Of a stretch of 64,000 bases of DNA, positions 17,823 to 27,467 are shown piece by piece. The translations under genes and the position numbers were made by a program. The notes below the pieces were generated by a model that searched no databases, was not told the origin of the DNA, and saw only the letters and a list, made by a program, of their open reading frames with translations. Every line of letters starts with the position of its first letter. Positions within the stretch are counted from its first letter, which is position 1. The DNA comes from Helicobacter suis (GTDB taxonomy: Bacteria > Campylobacterota > Campylobacteria > Campylobacterales > Helicobacteraceae): the NCBI RefSeq assembly GCF_902196135.1, contig NZ_CABIKE010000001.1, forward strand, positions 232,342-296,341. Reading direction: 5' to 3'.

Positions 17823-18941
17823 CTAGCGTAAAAATTTGATCTTAGCTTTGACCCGTAGTTTTTCATAATATTCGGCTAAGATTTTATCTTGTTGCTCCTC
17901 TATTAATTTATTGGCAATAAAACCCCTTGCTTGGACAAAAGACACCTCTTGTTTGCCTAATTTTTCCTCAATATAAAAGGCCACATAATTACCCCCCCCC
18001 GCATTTAAAATAGGCGTAAAGGTGTGCTCTTTAGTGGAGAGAAACATCTGGGCAATTTGGGGATTTAAAGCCTTAATGCTAATTCTTTCCTCTCCTTTAG
18101 TAACTCCGGGTACATCTGTATCTTTATGTTCTAGAGCTTGGGTAAGAGTCTGGGTGTCTTTAGCCGTATAACGGGTGGCAACCACATCGCTAGGCACAGT
18201 AAACTCATCTCTATGGGCATTGTAATACTCGCGCATTTTGGTTTCGCTATTGGTGTTTACATTAAAAAGCAAAATATTACGCAATAACTCCCGTGTTTCT
18301 AGCTGCTTTTTTAATTGCGCTTTGTAGGCAACTGGATTAATCCCCTCACCTGCTAGGGTACGCATAAAATCGCTTACATTCATTCCGTTATGTTTGGCGA
18401 TATTTTCAATCTCAGCATCAACTTTATCATCCTCTATATCAATTTTAAGCCGTTTGATTTCTTGGGCTTGGATGCGCTGGAGAATTAATGAGTTAATCGC
18501 TTGTTGGCGGTTAACATGGTTGAGTTTCTCCTGCATTTCAATCTGATAGAGGGTAATGGGATCGTTATTTACCGTAAGAGCAATTCCGCCCACAATCCCA
18601 TCTCTGCGGTTTTCTATCATATCCTCTGGGGAGGTTTTTTGCTGTTTTTGTGGCGTTTGGGCTGCTTGTTGAGTCTCTTTATTTACCGGTTTAGGTTGTT
18701 TGGTTTTCTCCGTGTGCCTTTGTTTTGGTGGCAAACTTCGCCGCAAAGATTGTTTGATTCTTTTATCCAAACTTCTAGCCCGACTCTTATTACCAGAAGC
18801 GCCACTACCCGTAACAGACTCCACCTTAGAACCTGCTCCCTGCAAAAGCACACACCCCACACACAAAGCAAGCCCCACACGCGATAACAATACCCAAGAA
18901 CTAGAACAGGATTTTCTAACAAATTGGATAGACTTTAACAA
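17823..18941 (-). CDS. SurA-like periplasmic chaperone / PpiC-type protein (HP0659)
   Basis: A 372-residue secreted protein. The N-terminus (about 1-36) is hydrophobic and signal-like, then a long Lys/Arg/Gln-rich linker to about residue 105, then a SurA N-terminal-type domain (GIALTVNNDPITLYQIE) and a PpiC-like region. SurA proteins help outer-membrane proteins fold, which fits the many beta-barrel genes here. The start is TTG at 18941; the first in-frame ATG would remove the signal. A run of nine G on the coding strand (17992-18000) lies in the NAGGGN codons and makes the frame prone to slippage. It heads the operon with the TPR protein, rnhA and rnc. Confidence 0.8.
   Translation of the reverse strand: MLKSIQFVRKSCSSSWVLLSRVGLALCVGCVLLQGAGSKVESVTGSGASGNKSRARSLDKRIKQSLRRSLPPKQRHTEKTKQPKPVNKETQQAAQTPQKQQKTSPEDMIENRRDGIVGGIALTVNNDPITLYQIEMQEKLNHVNRQQAINSLILQRIQAQEIKRLKIDIEDDKVDAEIENIAKHNGMNVSDFMRTLAGEGINPVAYKAQLKKQLETRELLRNILLFNVNTNSETKMREYYNAHRDEFTVPSDVVATRYTAKDTQTLTQALEHKDTDVPGVTKGEERISIKALNPQIAQMFLSTKEHTFTPILNAGGGNYVAFYIEEKLGKQEVSFVQARGFIANKLIEEQQDKILAEYYEKLRVKAKIKFLR
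17992..18000. repeat. Homopolymer tract C9 (G9 on coding strand) inside the SurA-like gene
   Basis: Nine consecutive C on the plus strand. The frame is intact at this length. Tracts of this type are classic slipped-strand phase-variation sites in Helicobacter. Loss or gain of one base would truncate the last ~60 residues of the chaperone. Confidence 0.8.
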
Positions 18942-19035
18942 TTTTTTTCTCGTGTTGGTTTAACCACTCAAGTATAGTATAGCCAGACTAAGGAGCAGAT
19001 TAAAAACCATAGATACAAAAATAACCAAGAGTGGT

Positions 19036-19041
19036 TATAAT
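19036..19041 (+). promoter_or_regulatory. Probable -10 box of clpB
   Basis: A perfect TATAAT lies 27 bases before the clpB start, with AAGGA between. An ACTCAAG half-site (half of the HspR-binding inverted repeat) occurs at 18966-18972, but its partner half is missing. Confidence 0.55.
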
Positions 19042-19068
19042 CTCTACATTTTTGAAAAAGGAACTTTT

Positions 19069-21639
19069 ATGTCTTCTTCTATCTTTGAAAAACTCACGCA
19101 TAATCTCAAAGAAGCCCTTGATCAAGCGCTTTCTTTGGCCTTGCATGCTAAAAATCCTGAGATTGAGCCTTTGCATTTATTCTGGGCTTTACTCTCTAAT
19201 CACAGCTCTTTACTCAACCAAGCCTTAATTAAAATGGGTATAGATAAAACCCCGCTAGAATTAGAAGCCCGCAGTTTAGCCGACAAACTGCCCAAAAGCT
19301 CGCAAGTAAGCGCGCAGGATCTACGCCTGAGTAAAAATCTAGTTGATGGCTTGCAGGCAGCTTTAGGTTTAGCGCTAAAAAAAGGGGATTTATACGCGGC
19401 GATTGATACTTTTATTGAAGCCAATATAGAAAGTTTTAAGGCATGTTTTGGTCAGTTTTTAGATACAACAGAGCTTTTAAAAACTTTAGAGAGTTTAAGA
19501 CAGGGGGTTAAAATCCAAGAACCCAATGACGATGCCAACTTAGAAGCTTTAGAAAAATATGGAATCAACCTGACAGCTAAGGCCTTAGATAATGGGCTTG
19601 ATCCAGTCATTGGGCGCGATGAGGAAATTTTGCGGATGATGCAAATTCTTATTCGTAAAACTAAAAACAACCCTATTTTACTTGGCGAGCCCGGGGTGGG
19701 TAAAACCGCTGTTGTAGAAGGGCTAGCCCAACGAATCGCTAAAAAAGAAGTCCCGCTTTCTTTGCAACATAAACGGGTGGTGATGTTAGATTTAAGCATG
19801 CTTGTTGCGGGGGCTAAATACAGAGGCGAATTTGAGGAGCGCTTAAAAAAAGTGATAGAGGAAGTGAAAAAAGCGGGGAATGTGATTTTATTTATTGATG
19901 AAATCCACACTTTAGTAGGGGCGGGTGCTTCAGAGGGGAGCATGGACGCGGCTAATATTTTAAAACCGGCTCTAGCTAGAGGGGAACTACACACCATTGG
20001 CGCGACTACGCTAAAGGAATACCGCAAATATTTTGAGAAAGATAGCGCGCTGACTAGGCGTTTCCAGCCCATCTTTGTAAATGAGCCTAGCGTGAATGAG
20101 ACTTTACAGATTTTAAGAGGGCTTAAAGAAACGCTAGAGGCACATCATAATGTCAGCATTAATGATAGCGCTTTAGTAGCTAGCGCTAAGCTCTCCAGCC
20201 GCTATATCCCCGATCGCTTTTTACCCGATAAGGCTATTGATTTAATTGATGAAGCGGCTGCAGCACTCAAAATGCAAATTGAATCTGAGCCCTTTGCGCT
20301 TTCTCAAACCAAACGCAGTATCCAACAACTAGAGGTAGAAAAGCAAGCGCTTTTAATGGAGGAGAGCGAGGGCAATAAGGAACGATTGGCGGTGGTAGAA
20401 AAAGAATTAGAACACGCTTTAGAGGAAAAACAACGGCTAGAGGCGCAGTTTAGCAACGAACAAAAGGTTTTTAAAGACATTGCAGAGGCTAAAAACACCA
20501 TTGAAAATTTAAGGCGCGAGTCAGAAATAGCCAAACAACAAGCAGATTTTAGAAAGGCCGCTGAGATCGATCATGACAAAATCCCCACCCAAGAAAAAGA
20601 GGTACAGGCTTTAGAAAAACAACTTTCTGCCATGCAAGAACAGGGCTCTCTTTTAGAACATGCGGTGAGTAAAGAGGGGATTGCGCGCATTGTGAGCCAG
20701 TGGACACAAATCCCGGTACAAAAGATGCTACAAGAAGAGAAAGACAAGATTTTACACATGGAAGAAGAGCTAGAAAAACATGTGATCGGACAAAAAGCGG
20801 CTATTATGGCTATTTCTAAGGCCATTAAACGCAATAAGGCAGGTTTGAGCGATCCAAATAAACCCATTGGGAGTTTTTTATTCTTAGGGCCTACGGGGGT
20901 GGGTAAAACTCAGAGTGCTAAAAGTTTAGCCCACTTTCTTTTTGATAGCCAAAAGAATTTGATCCGTTTAGATATGAGTGAGTATATGGAAAAACATGCG
21001 GCCAGTCGGTTAGTGGGCGCGCCTCCGGGGTATGTGGGTTATGAAGAGGGGGGGCAATTAACAGAGGCGGTTAGGCGCATGCCCTATAGTGTGGTACTCT
21101 TTGATGAGATTGAAAAGGCACATCCAGATGTTTTTAATATGCTTTTACAAATTTTAGATGAGGGGCGTTTGACGGATAATAAAGGGGTGGTGGTGGATTT
21201 TAAAAACACCATTATTATTTTAACAAGCAATATTGCCAGCGAGGCTATTATCCAGTTAAGCGATGCAGAAGCCAAGAGAAAAGCGGTACAAGATACCCTT
21301 AAAAACTATTTTAAACCCGAGTTTTTAAACCGCCTAGATGATGTGGTGATCTTTAATCCTTTAGAAATGGAGAGCATTGTACAGATTGTGGATTTACTCT
21401 TTATGCAAATCCAAGAAAAACTCAAGGAAAGAGATATTGTCATTGAGATGAGCCAAGCGGCTAAAGAATACATCGCCAAAAGCGGGTTTGATCCTATTTA
21501 TGGCGCGCGTCCGCTTAAACGGGCTTTGTATGAGGAAATAGAGGATAGACTAGCGACTTTACTTTTAGAAACGCATACAGATACCTCTAATCTACTTTTT
21601 GATGTGGAGAATGGGGGCATTGTGATTAAGAAATTTTAA
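19069..21639 (+). CDS. clpB: ATP-dependent disaggregase ClpB
   Basis: ClpB is a hexameric AAA+ machine that, with DnaK, extracts proteins from aggregates after heat or acid stress. The 856 residues show an N-terminal Clp_N domain (about 1-145), AAA1 with Walker A GEPGVGKT at 206-213 and FIDEIHTL, the coiled-coil middle domain (about 395-530) that marks ClpB rather than ClpA, AAA2 with GPTGVGKT near 605 and [11 protein letters not shown], and the C-terminal D2-small domain (YGARPLKRA). Length is normal. A TATAAT box and AAGGA precede it. A small basic protein gene follows 9 bp downstream. Confidence 0.98.
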   Translation: MSSSIFEKLTHNLKEALDQALSLALHAKNPEIEPLHLFWALLSNHSSLLNQALIKMGIDKTPLELEARSLADKLPKSSQVSAQDLRLSKNLVDGLQAALGLALKKGDLYAAIDTFIEANIESFKACFGQFLDTTELLKTLESLRQGVKIQEPNDDANLEALEKYGINLTAKALDNGLDPVIGRDEEILRMMQILIRKTKNNPILLGEPGVGKTAVVEGLAQRIAKKEVPLSLQHKRVVMLDLSMLVAGAKYRGEFEERLKKVIEEVKKAGNVILFIDEIHTLVGAGASEGSMDAANILKPALARGELHTIGATTLKEYRKYFEKDSALTRRFQPIFVNEPSVNETLQILRGLKETLEAHHNVSINDSALVASAKLSSRYIPDRFLPDKAIDLIDEAAAALKMQIESEPFALSQTKRSIQQLEVEKQALLMEESEGNKERLAVVEKELEHALEEKQRLEAQFSNEQKVFKDIAEAKNTIENLRRESEIAKQQADFRKAAEIDHDKIPTQEKEVQALEKQLSAMQEQGSLLEHAVSKEGIARIVSQWTQIPVQKMLQEEKDKILHMEEELEKHVIGQKAAIMAISKAIKRNKAGLSDPNKPIGSFLFLGPTGVGKTQSAKSLAHFLFDSQKNLIRLDMSEYMEKHAASRLVGAPPGYVGYEEGGQLTEAVRRMPYSVVLFDEIEKAHPDVFNMLLQILDEGRLTDNKGVVVDFKNTIIILTSNIASEAIIQLSDAEAKRKAVQDTLKNYFKPEFLNRLDDVVIFNPLEMESIVQIVDLLFMQIQEKLKERDIVIEMSQAAKEYIAKSGFDPIYGARPLKRALYEEIEDRLATLLLETHTDTSNLLFDVENGGIVIKKF

Positions 21640-21648
21640 GGGGCGGTT

Positions 21649-21930
21649 ATGACAAGAAAAAAGAGAGTAGAAAATCTAGATGCAAACAAAGAGGCTATCC
21701 CTGATAATGTGATTCGCATTGAAACAAAAGATGATTGTGAGGATTATATAGAAATTATCTTTGATAGACCGGTAGCAGAAATAAAAAGAGAAATAGCCGC
21801 GCAAAAAAAGGCTGAGAGACTTTTATTAAACCAAAAGAGGACTTGGTGGTGGCGGCTTAAACGCATTTTTAAAAGAGGGCAAAATGAAAAACATACGCAC
21901 AGGCATACAAAAGCAGGAGAACCCGCCTGA
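21649..21930 (+). CDS. Small basic protein downstream of clpB
   Basis: A 93-residue protein I do not recognise. The first half is acidic with a beta-like IETKDDCEDYIEIIF segment; the second half is very basic with a tryptophan cluster (RTWWWRLKRIFKRG) that could form an amphipathic membrane- or nucleic-acid-binding helix. It is only 9 bp behind clpB with a GGGCGG upstream of the ATG, so it is probably co-transcribed and may be stress-linked. Confidence 0.6.
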   Translation: MTRKKRVENLDANKEAIPDNVIRIETKDDCEDYIEIIFDRPVAEIKREIAAQKKAERLLLNQKRTWWWRLKRIFKRGQNEKHTHRHTKAGEPA

Positions 21931-21992
21931 AAACCAAATATTTTTAGTCTTTAAAGCTTTAGGGTAAGCGAGCAAATTAACAGGAGCAGTTT

Positions 21993-23744
21993 ATGCATTT
22001 ATTTTCTTTAGGTAAGCAAATCGTAGCGTTATGGTTTTTTACGATTTTGGTGGTGGTGGCAACTTTGCTTTTATTTGCTAAGAGCAGTTATGAGTCTGTG
22101 GATCGCGTTAATACTTTTGTTAGTAAGGATTTTAGACAGCTTTTAGGTGAAAAGCTCCAGCTCTCTATTGACACTTTAGCCTATAGCCTTTCTAATGCTA
22201 TTAAAAATGCCCCTACAGATGCAGTAAGACAACAAATCGTTACTGACAGGCTTAAAGGCTTTCGCTTTGAGAGGGATAAATCGGGTTATTATTTTGTCTT
22301 TAAGAAAACCACTTTGATGTATACAGGCAACCCGGAGTACCGCATTGGGGTAGATGAGGAAAACCTCAAAGATATAAATGGGGTGCACTATTTTAAAAAA
22401 CTCTATAATAAGGCAATACAAGGCGGGGGCTTTGTAGACTACATCGCGCCTAAACCTTTGCCAGAAGGTGGGTCTCAAGATACGCCTAAAATTTCCTACG
22501 CCCAAAAGATTGCCGGTACAGAGGATTGGTGGGTGGGAGCGGGGGTTTATATGGATAATGTGGCTAAGCGCACCTACATGATCACCTCTGAAATTGAAAG
22601 AGATGTCAGGCACTCCTTTTACATTTATGCCTGCATTGTGGCTTTGATTTTGCTGATTGTAGTCGTACCTCTGTATTACTTTTTCTACCGCAAGATCACG
22701 GGCAATATTAAAACCCTTAATGGGGGACTCAACCAGTTTTTTAGCTTTATTAATTATGAGAGTAAGCAAGCCCCACAGACGATGATCTTGCGCTCTAAAG
22801 ATGAGTTTGGGCAAATGGCGCAGGCTTTAAACACCAATGTACAAAAGGCCTGTAGCCATTTAGCAGATGATCAAAACTTTTCAGAGGAGGCACTCCATAT
22901 TTTAGGGAGCGTGCGGGCAGGAGATTTGAGTAAAAACATTAAAACAAATGCCTCTAACCCACAACTCCAGCATTTAGGGAGCAACCTCAACGATTTTTTT
23001 ACCTTTTTGGATCACATCTTCCGCCAAATTTGTAGCACGATTCAAATTTATTCTAAAAACGATTTTACAAAGGGTATGGATACGGCCACTTTGCAAGGTA
23101 GCTTTTTACAACTCGTTAACGATCTTAATACCTTGCAACAAAGCATCGTAGACTCGCTAAAGCATTCCTTAGATTTTGCCCACACCCTTAATGAGGAAAC
23201 AAAAACCCTTAATAAAACCGCCTCTAGTCTGCAAGATGCCTCCAAACAACAAGCGCAGTCTTTAGAACAAACTACTAGTATGCTTGAGCAAATTAGCGCC
23301 TCTATGCAGGGGGTGAATGCTAAAAGCCATGAAGTGATCGAACAATCTGATGGCATTAAAAACATGGTGCTTATTATTAATGAAATTGCCGATCAAATTG
23401 GTTTATTGGCTTTAAATGCGGCTATTGAAGCAGCTAGAGCCGGTGAACACGGCAGAGGGTTTGCGGTGGTAGCTGATGAGGTAAGAAAACTTGCCGAGCG
23501 CACACAAAAATCTTTAAGAGAAATTGAGGTGAGTACGCAATCTCTCACGCAAAGTATCAATGATTCAGCCAGCGCTGTAGAAGAGCAGACCGCAAATATT
23601 GCTAAGATTAACGAGGCAATGGAAACGCTTAAAGAAACCACGATACACAATGCAGAGATTGCCAGTACTTCCCTAGATATTAGCCAAAATGTGGCCGCGA
23701 TTGCGCAAAAAATCCTAGATGAAGCCAATAGTAAGAAATTTTAG
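21993..23744 (+). CDS. Methyl-accepting chemotaxis protein with single Cache domain
   Basis: A transmembrane chemoreceptor. Membrane helices lie at about 8-30 and 208-232. The periplasmic part between them is a single Cache (sCache_2-type) domain with the SGYYFVF and NGVHYFK motifs that in relatives bind small ligands. A HAMP-like linker follows, then the cytoplasmic signalling coiled coil with the conserved hairpin tip ([21 protein letters not shown]) that contacts CheW and CheA. There is no C-terminal CheR-binding pentapeptide. Length 583. AGGAG precedes the ATG. Ligand unknown. The receptor would steer flagellar motion, to which fliR and pseB in this window also relate. Confidence 0.93.
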   Translation: MHLFSLGKQIVALWFFTILVVVATLLLFAKSSYESVDRVNTFVSKDFRQLLGEKLQLSIDTLAYSLSNAIKNAPTDAVRQQIVTDRLKGFRFERDKSGYYFVFKKTTLMYTGNPEYRIGVDEENLKDINGVHYFKKLYNKAIQGGGFVDYIAPKPLPEGGSQDTPKISYAQKIAGTEDWWVGAGVYMDNVAKRTYMITSEIERDVRHSFYIYACIVALILLIVVVPLYYFFYRKITGNIKTLNGGLNQFFSFINYESKQAPQTMILRSKDEFGQMAQALNTNVQKACSHLADDQNFSEEALHILGSVRAGDLSKNIKTNASNPQLQHLGSNLNDFFTFLDHIFRQICSTIQIYSKNDFTKGMDTATLQGSFLQLVNDLNTLQQSIVDSLKHSLDFAHTLNEETKTLNKTASSLQDASKQQAQSLEQTTSMLEQISASMQGVNAKSHEVIEQSDGIKNMVLIINEIADQIGLLALNAAIEAARAGEHGRGFAVVADEVRKLAERTQKSLREIEVSTQSLTQSINDSASAVEEQTANIAKINEAMETLKETTIHNAEIASTSLDISQNVAAIAQKILDEANSKKF

Positions 23745-23856
23745 ACACTAGAGAAAATAATAGCTAAATGGGGCAGCTAAGCAGAGATAAGGGTTATTTT
23801 TTGCTAAAATTAACAAAGAAAATCCTAAAAATAATAACTTTTTAGTAAGGAGTCCC

Positions 23857-24654
23857 ATGCAAAAAATAACAAAGGGAATTTTAATAACATTAGCAGGAAT
23901 GTCTCTTGTACTCTCAGGCTGTGCTATCAATATTGGAGCAAAATCTACAAACAAACAAGCCAAAAAGCTAAGGCTTAAGAAAAATACCGCCTCTTTAGAT
24001 TTTAACTACCCCATTGATATTAGGCAAGAAGATCTAAATAACCACACCATTGCTATTTTAGACCCACATATCCAAGCAGATGAAAATGTTGGGCCCTATA
24101 TTAAGCAATTCCAAAGCGCCCTAGTCAAGCAGGTTCAAGAGGTACTTGAAAAAAAGGGTTATAACATCATACACCTCACATCTGCACGAAACTTAACACC
24201 CGAGCAAAAAATTAAAATATATTCTGTTTTAAAAATCAAAGGATGGGTGGGCGTACTTGAAGATGCAGATATTAATATAGATAACCCAGAGGATACTAAC
24301 ATGAAAACAACAGTCGATCAAAGTGCTGGGGCTGTTTTGTTTCAATTCTTTGAACCAAAAACAGGGCGCACCACCCATAACTTTGCTATTAATGTAGGCG
24401 GAGAACATGCCATCACTTATTCCTATTTGCAACAAATAACAGATAGTTTTGCTGGTGCAAACTCAATTAGTCTTGGCGCAGTCAGTTTAGTTGATCGCAA
24501 CCAAATGGATAAAAACCGTGATGATGCAATCCATACAATTCTTAACAAGGTGTATGGAGATGTGATCAAAAAACTAATCTACTGGGTAATTAACACCGAC
24601 TTAAAGCAATATAGAAAAGTCATCGATCAAATTAGAAATAAACTTGTTCTTTAA
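23857..24654 (+). CDS. HpaA-family lipoprotein (neuraminyllactose-binding haemagglutinin-like)
   Basis: A 265-residue lipoprotein with a lipobox LSGC (cysteine 22). The body aligns with H. pylori HpaA and its paralogues: an N-terminal LDFNYP motif, LDPHIQADENVGPYI, a VLEKKGYNII strand and a C-terminal helical end (DDAIHTILNKVYGDVIKKL). HpaA proteins are surface or flagellar-sheath lipoproteins implicated in adhesion. AAGGAG precedes the ATG. Which HpaA paralogue this is cannot be decided; H. pylori has several. Confidence 0.85.
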   Translation: MQKITKGILITLAGMSLVLSGCAINIGAKSTNKQAKKLRLKKNTASLDFNYPIDIRQEDLNNHTIAILDPHIQADENVGPYIKQFQSALVKQVQEVLEKKGYNIIHLTSARNLTPEQKIKIYSVLKIKGWVGVLEDADINIDNPEDTNMKTTVDQSAGAVLFQFFEPKTGRTTHNFAINVGGEHAITYSYLQQITDSFAGANSISLGAVSLVDRNQMDKNRDDAIHTILNKVYGDVIKKLIYWVINTDLKQYRKVIDQIRNKLVL

Positions 24655-24825
24655 TCTCAAATCAATATGTGGGCGTCTAATCTAACAACAAAACCTAATC
24701 ATTTGGGCACTTCACAACACCCATACAAAAATTAAGCACCACATCGCTAAATTGGTATTTTAATCCCAAATTTTAAGGTGTAATAAGATTATTATGCTAG
24801 ACTTAGGCGGTATCTTTTTGGATAT

Positions 24826-25185
24826 GGGGCTGAACAGGATTTCGACAGGAATTGCGTCGCGTGGGTGGCATGCCAAGTGTCTCTTGTAAAACGACACAAA
24901 CAATAACCGTAAACAATCCTAATTACGCTCCCAACTACGCTAAAGCAGCGTAGCGAGCCGGAAACTTAGCTGATCAACTGGTGTTGGCTTGGTATTTCCG
25001 TCATTTTTGCCAGTTGCCTTTAAAAAGCGCCCGCTTTTAAAGTAAGAAAAGGGCTATGGTCTTGCTAAGATTTTTAGAGAGATTGGATCGCAAGCACCAG
25101 AATCTCACCAATTTCTCTAAGCATGTAGAAGCCCGCGAAAGGATGTGATTTTTGGACTGGGGTTCGATTCCCCACGGCTCCACCA
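24826..25185 (+). ncRNA. ssrA: Transfer-messenger RNA
   Basis: The 5' end GGGGCTGAACAGGATTTCG and the 3' end with TTCGATTCCC and encoded CCA pair as a tRNA-like acceptor stem (GGGGCTG with CGGCTCC). The internal tag frame runs from 24909 to the TAG at 24951-24953 and encodes VNNPNYAPNYAKAA (one more residue, the resume codon, precedes it). tmRNA with SmpB frees stalled ribosomes and tags the product for proteolysis. The Helicobacter tag ending AKAA/AKVA is recognisable. Confidence 0.97.
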
Positions 25186-25222
25186 TTAATCTAAGTTGTA
25201 TAATAAAGGATTGATTAGATAC

Positions 25223-25723
25223 ATGGATTTTAAATTATACCCCTATGTTTTAGCTCCTTTTTTCTTGCTTTTTTCGCTTTGTTTGTCGCCACTAATAGCT
25301 ATTGACATTCAAGCACTCGTAGATGAACAAATCAAGAGCGCAGGGTTAGCAGCCCAGTTAGTTACCAAGAGTAATAAAATGCTTGAAGATGCCATCAATA
25401 CAGGGAAAAGTTACCAACAAGTCAAGCAATTAGATAAGCTCCACCAAGAATCGCAGAATCTAAAATCTGTACTCTCTCCTAATCAAGATACACCAGACAA
25501 ACCAAAGAATTTAGGGGCGATTTTTAAACATGCCATCGAACCCCCCATTGATTTAGATAAGGCGCTGAGTCTGACAAATGCGTTGCAAAAGGAAATTAAA
25601 AACGCAACCCAAACTGGGATTAATTTTTCTCCCCTGTTAAGCATACTCAACAAATTAGAAGACTCGCTACAAAATGCTTTAGATCTTAAATCCCAGTGGC
25701 TAGATACAAGAAAAGCTAACTAA
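25223..25723 (+). CDS. Predicted secreted helical protein of unknown function
   Basis: A 166-residue protein with an N-terminal signal peptide (YVLAPFFLLFSLCLSPLIA) and a helical, Lys/Gln-rich body (AAQLVTKSNKMLEDAI, LLSILNKLEDSLQNALDLK). No family recognised. I prefer the ATG at 25223; an upstream TTG at 25196 is in frame but overlaps a TATAAT (25199-25204) that may be the promoter, which would leave only a very short leader. Its stop touches the stop of napD on the other strand. Confidence 0.65.
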   Translation: MDFKLYPYVLAPFFLLFSLCLSPLIAIDIQALVDEQIKSAGLAAQLVTKSNKMLEDAINTGKSYQQVKQLDKLHQESQNLKSVLSPNQDTPDKPKNLGAIFKHAIEPPIDLDKALSLTNALQKEIKNATQTGINFSPLLSILNKLEDSLQNALDLKSQWLDTRKAN

Positions 25724-26052
25724 TGCATCCAGTGGCGTACATCTCCGCTATAACGCACGCTTTTAGTGTCTGAATCTTGGATTTTCTGAATAATTTCTTG
25801 TAAGCCTAGAGCTTGTTGATCGTCTTCAGCATAGCTATAATGCATATGTGCACTTAAAACCCCTACAGCTTGTTCAATGGCTTTATTGGCCTCTAATTCT
25901 TCTTGGACATTATCTGCTTCAATCAAGGCAATTAAAATACCCTTATCCCGATCAAAGGTGGGTACTTCTACATGAGAAATGGCTTGAATAGCTTTTAAAG
26001 AAGCCTCAAAAGTTTCTACATTAACCTTGACAATTACACTTGAAATATTCAC
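25720..26052 (-). CDS. napD: NapD-like nitrate reductase maturation chaperone
   Basis: NapD binds the twin-arginine signal of the periplasmic nitrate reductase NapA and guards its export. The 110-residue protein begins VNISSVIVKVN and shows the ferredoxin-like pattern of NapD (AIQAISHVEVPTFDRDKGILIALIEA). The start is GTG at 26052 with a strong AAGGAGG; an ORF to 26172 exists but lies wholly inside napF. It directly follows napF. No napA, napG, napH or napB is visible in this window. Confidence 0.8.
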   Translation of the reverse strand: MNISSVIVKVNVETFEASLKAIQAISHVEVPTFDRDKGILIALIEADNVQEELEANKAIEQAVGVLSAHMHYSYAEDDQQALGLQEIIQKIQDSDTKSVRYSGDVRHWMH

Positions 26053-26053
26053 T

Positions 26054-26524
26054 TTAACCTCCTTGTGTAATGAGTTGGATTGCTTGAGTAGGGCACACCC
26101 CCACACACATGCCACAACCCGTGCAAGATGTTTGGATACTAGGATAAAAAAGCCCTGTAAAATGGATAGCATCTACTATGCAAGCATCTTTACAAGAAAA
26201 ACAGATCACCTTTTGATAACTTAAACATGTGCTTAGATCAATCTGGGCAATTGCTTGGATCAAATCACCCCGCGCCTCTTCTAAGACTTTAAACCCCGTG
26301 CTCTCACAGGCTACAATACATTTTTTACAAAAGGTACAACCCCTTTGTTCTACCTGCAAATAGGGTTTATTCTGTTCTATTTTAAAAATAATTTTCTCTG
26401 GACAGCTAGATACGCATTCTGCGCTACACTCTAGGCAAGCATCTGCTTTCTCCGGATTAAAATAGGGCAAAGGAATAGGGGATTTAGAAGGGTTTAAAAG
26501 ATCTTTAAAGGGTTTTCTTGTCAT
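26054..26524 (-). CDS. napF: NapF-like ferredoxin
   Basis: A cytoplasmic iron-sulfur protein of 156 residues linked to periplasmic nitrate reductase maturation. It has four cysteine clusters: CLECSAECVSSC, CTFCKKCIVAC, CFSCKDAC and CTGCGMCVGVC, the NapF layout. The ATG at 26524 (MTRKPFKDLL) lies inside the end of xthA; the first five codons of the longer frame are unlikely. It is followed by napD with no gap. The gene pair stands alone behind xthA, which is unusual for nap genes. Confidence 0.8.
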   Translation of the reverse strand: MTRKPFKDLLNPSKSPIPLPYFNPEKADACLECSAECVSSCPEKIIFKIEQNKPYLQVEQRGCTFCKKCIVACESTGFKVLEEARGDLIQAIAQIDLSTCLSYQKVICFSCKDACIVDAIHFTGLFYPSIQTSCTGCGMCVGVCPTQAIQLITQGG

Positions 26525-27272
26525 GTAAATCCAATCCAACCGGGCAGTGATCGCTACCTAAAATGTGGTGATAAATAGAGGCACTTTGTAAACAAGAGTT
26601 AAGGGTTTTAGAGGTTAAAAAATAATCAATGCGCCAACCGATATTTTTAGCCCGCGCTTGGTTGATATAACTCCACCAAGTATAACTTTCTGTTTTAGTG
26701 GGATAAAAATGGCGGAAAGTATCAATTAAGCCTAAATTGAGTAATTGTTCAAATGCATCGCGTTCAGGATCGCTAAAACCGGCATTATAGCGGTTACTCT
26801 GTGGATTGGTTAAATCAATTTCATTATGCGCTACATTTAAATCCCCACACACCACAACAGCTTTTTTTTGCATAAGATTTTGTAAAAACCCCCTAAAAGA
26901 GCGCTCCCATTCTAAGCGGTAGGGCAAACGCAATAAACCTCTTTGTGCATTAGGGGTATAGACATTAACCAAATAAAAATTGGGGTATTCACAGGTAATT
27001 ACCCGCCCTTCTGTATCATGCTCTGCTATGCCAATGCCATAGCTAACTTGCAGTGGCGCAATTTTGCTTAAGGTGAGTACGCCACTATAGCCCTTTTTTT
27101 GTGCGCTATTCCAAAAGAGCTCATACCCTTTAAAACAAAAAGACGCCTGCTCTTGTTGCATTTTAGTCTCTTGTACACAAAAAATATCTGCTTGGCTTTG
27201 CTCTAAAAAATCGCAAAACCCTTTTTGCATACAGGCGCGCAAGCCATTAACATTCCAAGAGACTAGCCGCAT
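26505..27272 (-). CDS. xthA: Exodeoxyribonuclease III (AP endonuclease)
   Basis: XthA repairs abasic and oxidised sites in DNA. The 255-residue protein has the family motifs: VSWNVNGLRA at the start, QETKMQ with the catalytic glutamate, CGDLNVAHNEIDL, and GSDHCPVGL at the end. The ATG at 27272 has AAGGA upstream; a longer frame to 27428 runs through the tRNA gene and is not real. napF overlaps its end by 20 bp. Confidence 0.95.
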   Translation of the reverse strand: MRLVSWNVNGLRACMQKGFCDFLEQSQADIFCVQETKMQQEQASFCFKGYELFWNSAQKKGYSGVLTLSKIAPLQVSYGIGIAEHDTEGRVITCEYPNFYLVNVYTPNAQRGLLRLPYRLEWERSFRGFLQNLMQKKAVVVCGDLNVAHNEIDLTNPQSNRYNAGFSDPERDAFEQLLNLGLIDTFRHFYPTKTESYTWWSYINQARAKNIGWRIDYFLTSKTLNSCLQSASIYHHILGSDHCPVGLDLHDKKTL

Positions 27273-27359
27273 TGCTTTCCTTGTTGCTAGAATTAATGAA
27301 TCATTATAACATCTTAAGTAAAATTTAGTGTAATTTATAGTAGAATAAGAGCTTTTGAA

Positions 27360-27435
27360 GGCTTGATAGCTCAGTCGGTAGAGCAGAAGATTGAAAATCT
27401 TCGTGTCGGTGGTTCGATTCCGCCTCAAGCCACCA
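27360..27435 (+). tRNA. tRNA-Phe (GAA)
   Basis: A 76-base cloverleaf: acceptor stem GGCTTGA / TCAAGCC, D-arm with AGCTCAGTCGGTAGAGC, anticodon stem AAGATT/AATCTT with GAA at 27393-27395, T-arm with GGTTCGATTCC, and an encoded CCA. It stands between xthA and nadE, which point away from each other. Confidence 0.98.
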
Positions 27436-27467
27436 TTCCTCTTAATAGACTATGCTACAATACACCC

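Noticed and set aside
18952..18972. Full HspR operator upstream of clpB
   Set aside because: Only one half-site (ACTCAAG) is present; the partner CTTGAGT is missing at the expected spacing.
19452..20072. 206-residue minus-strand ORF inside clpB
   Set aside because: It is the antisense shadow of the highly conserved clpB frame, with Ser/Leu-rich composition and no family marks. The same holds for the other antisense ORFs over clpB.
22176..22814. 212-residue minus-strand ORF opposite the chemoreceptor
   Set aside because: Shadow of the Cache-domain coding frame; no ribosome site or recognisable domain.
27273..27428. Longer 5' end of xthA running into the tRNA-Phe gene
   Set aside because: The AP-endonuclease family starts at the conserved RLVSWNVNGLRA; the ATG at 27272 has a good ribosome site.
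27363..27467. Longer 5' end of nadE inside the tRNA
   Set aside because: Would translate the tRNA; the family start fits ATG 27468.
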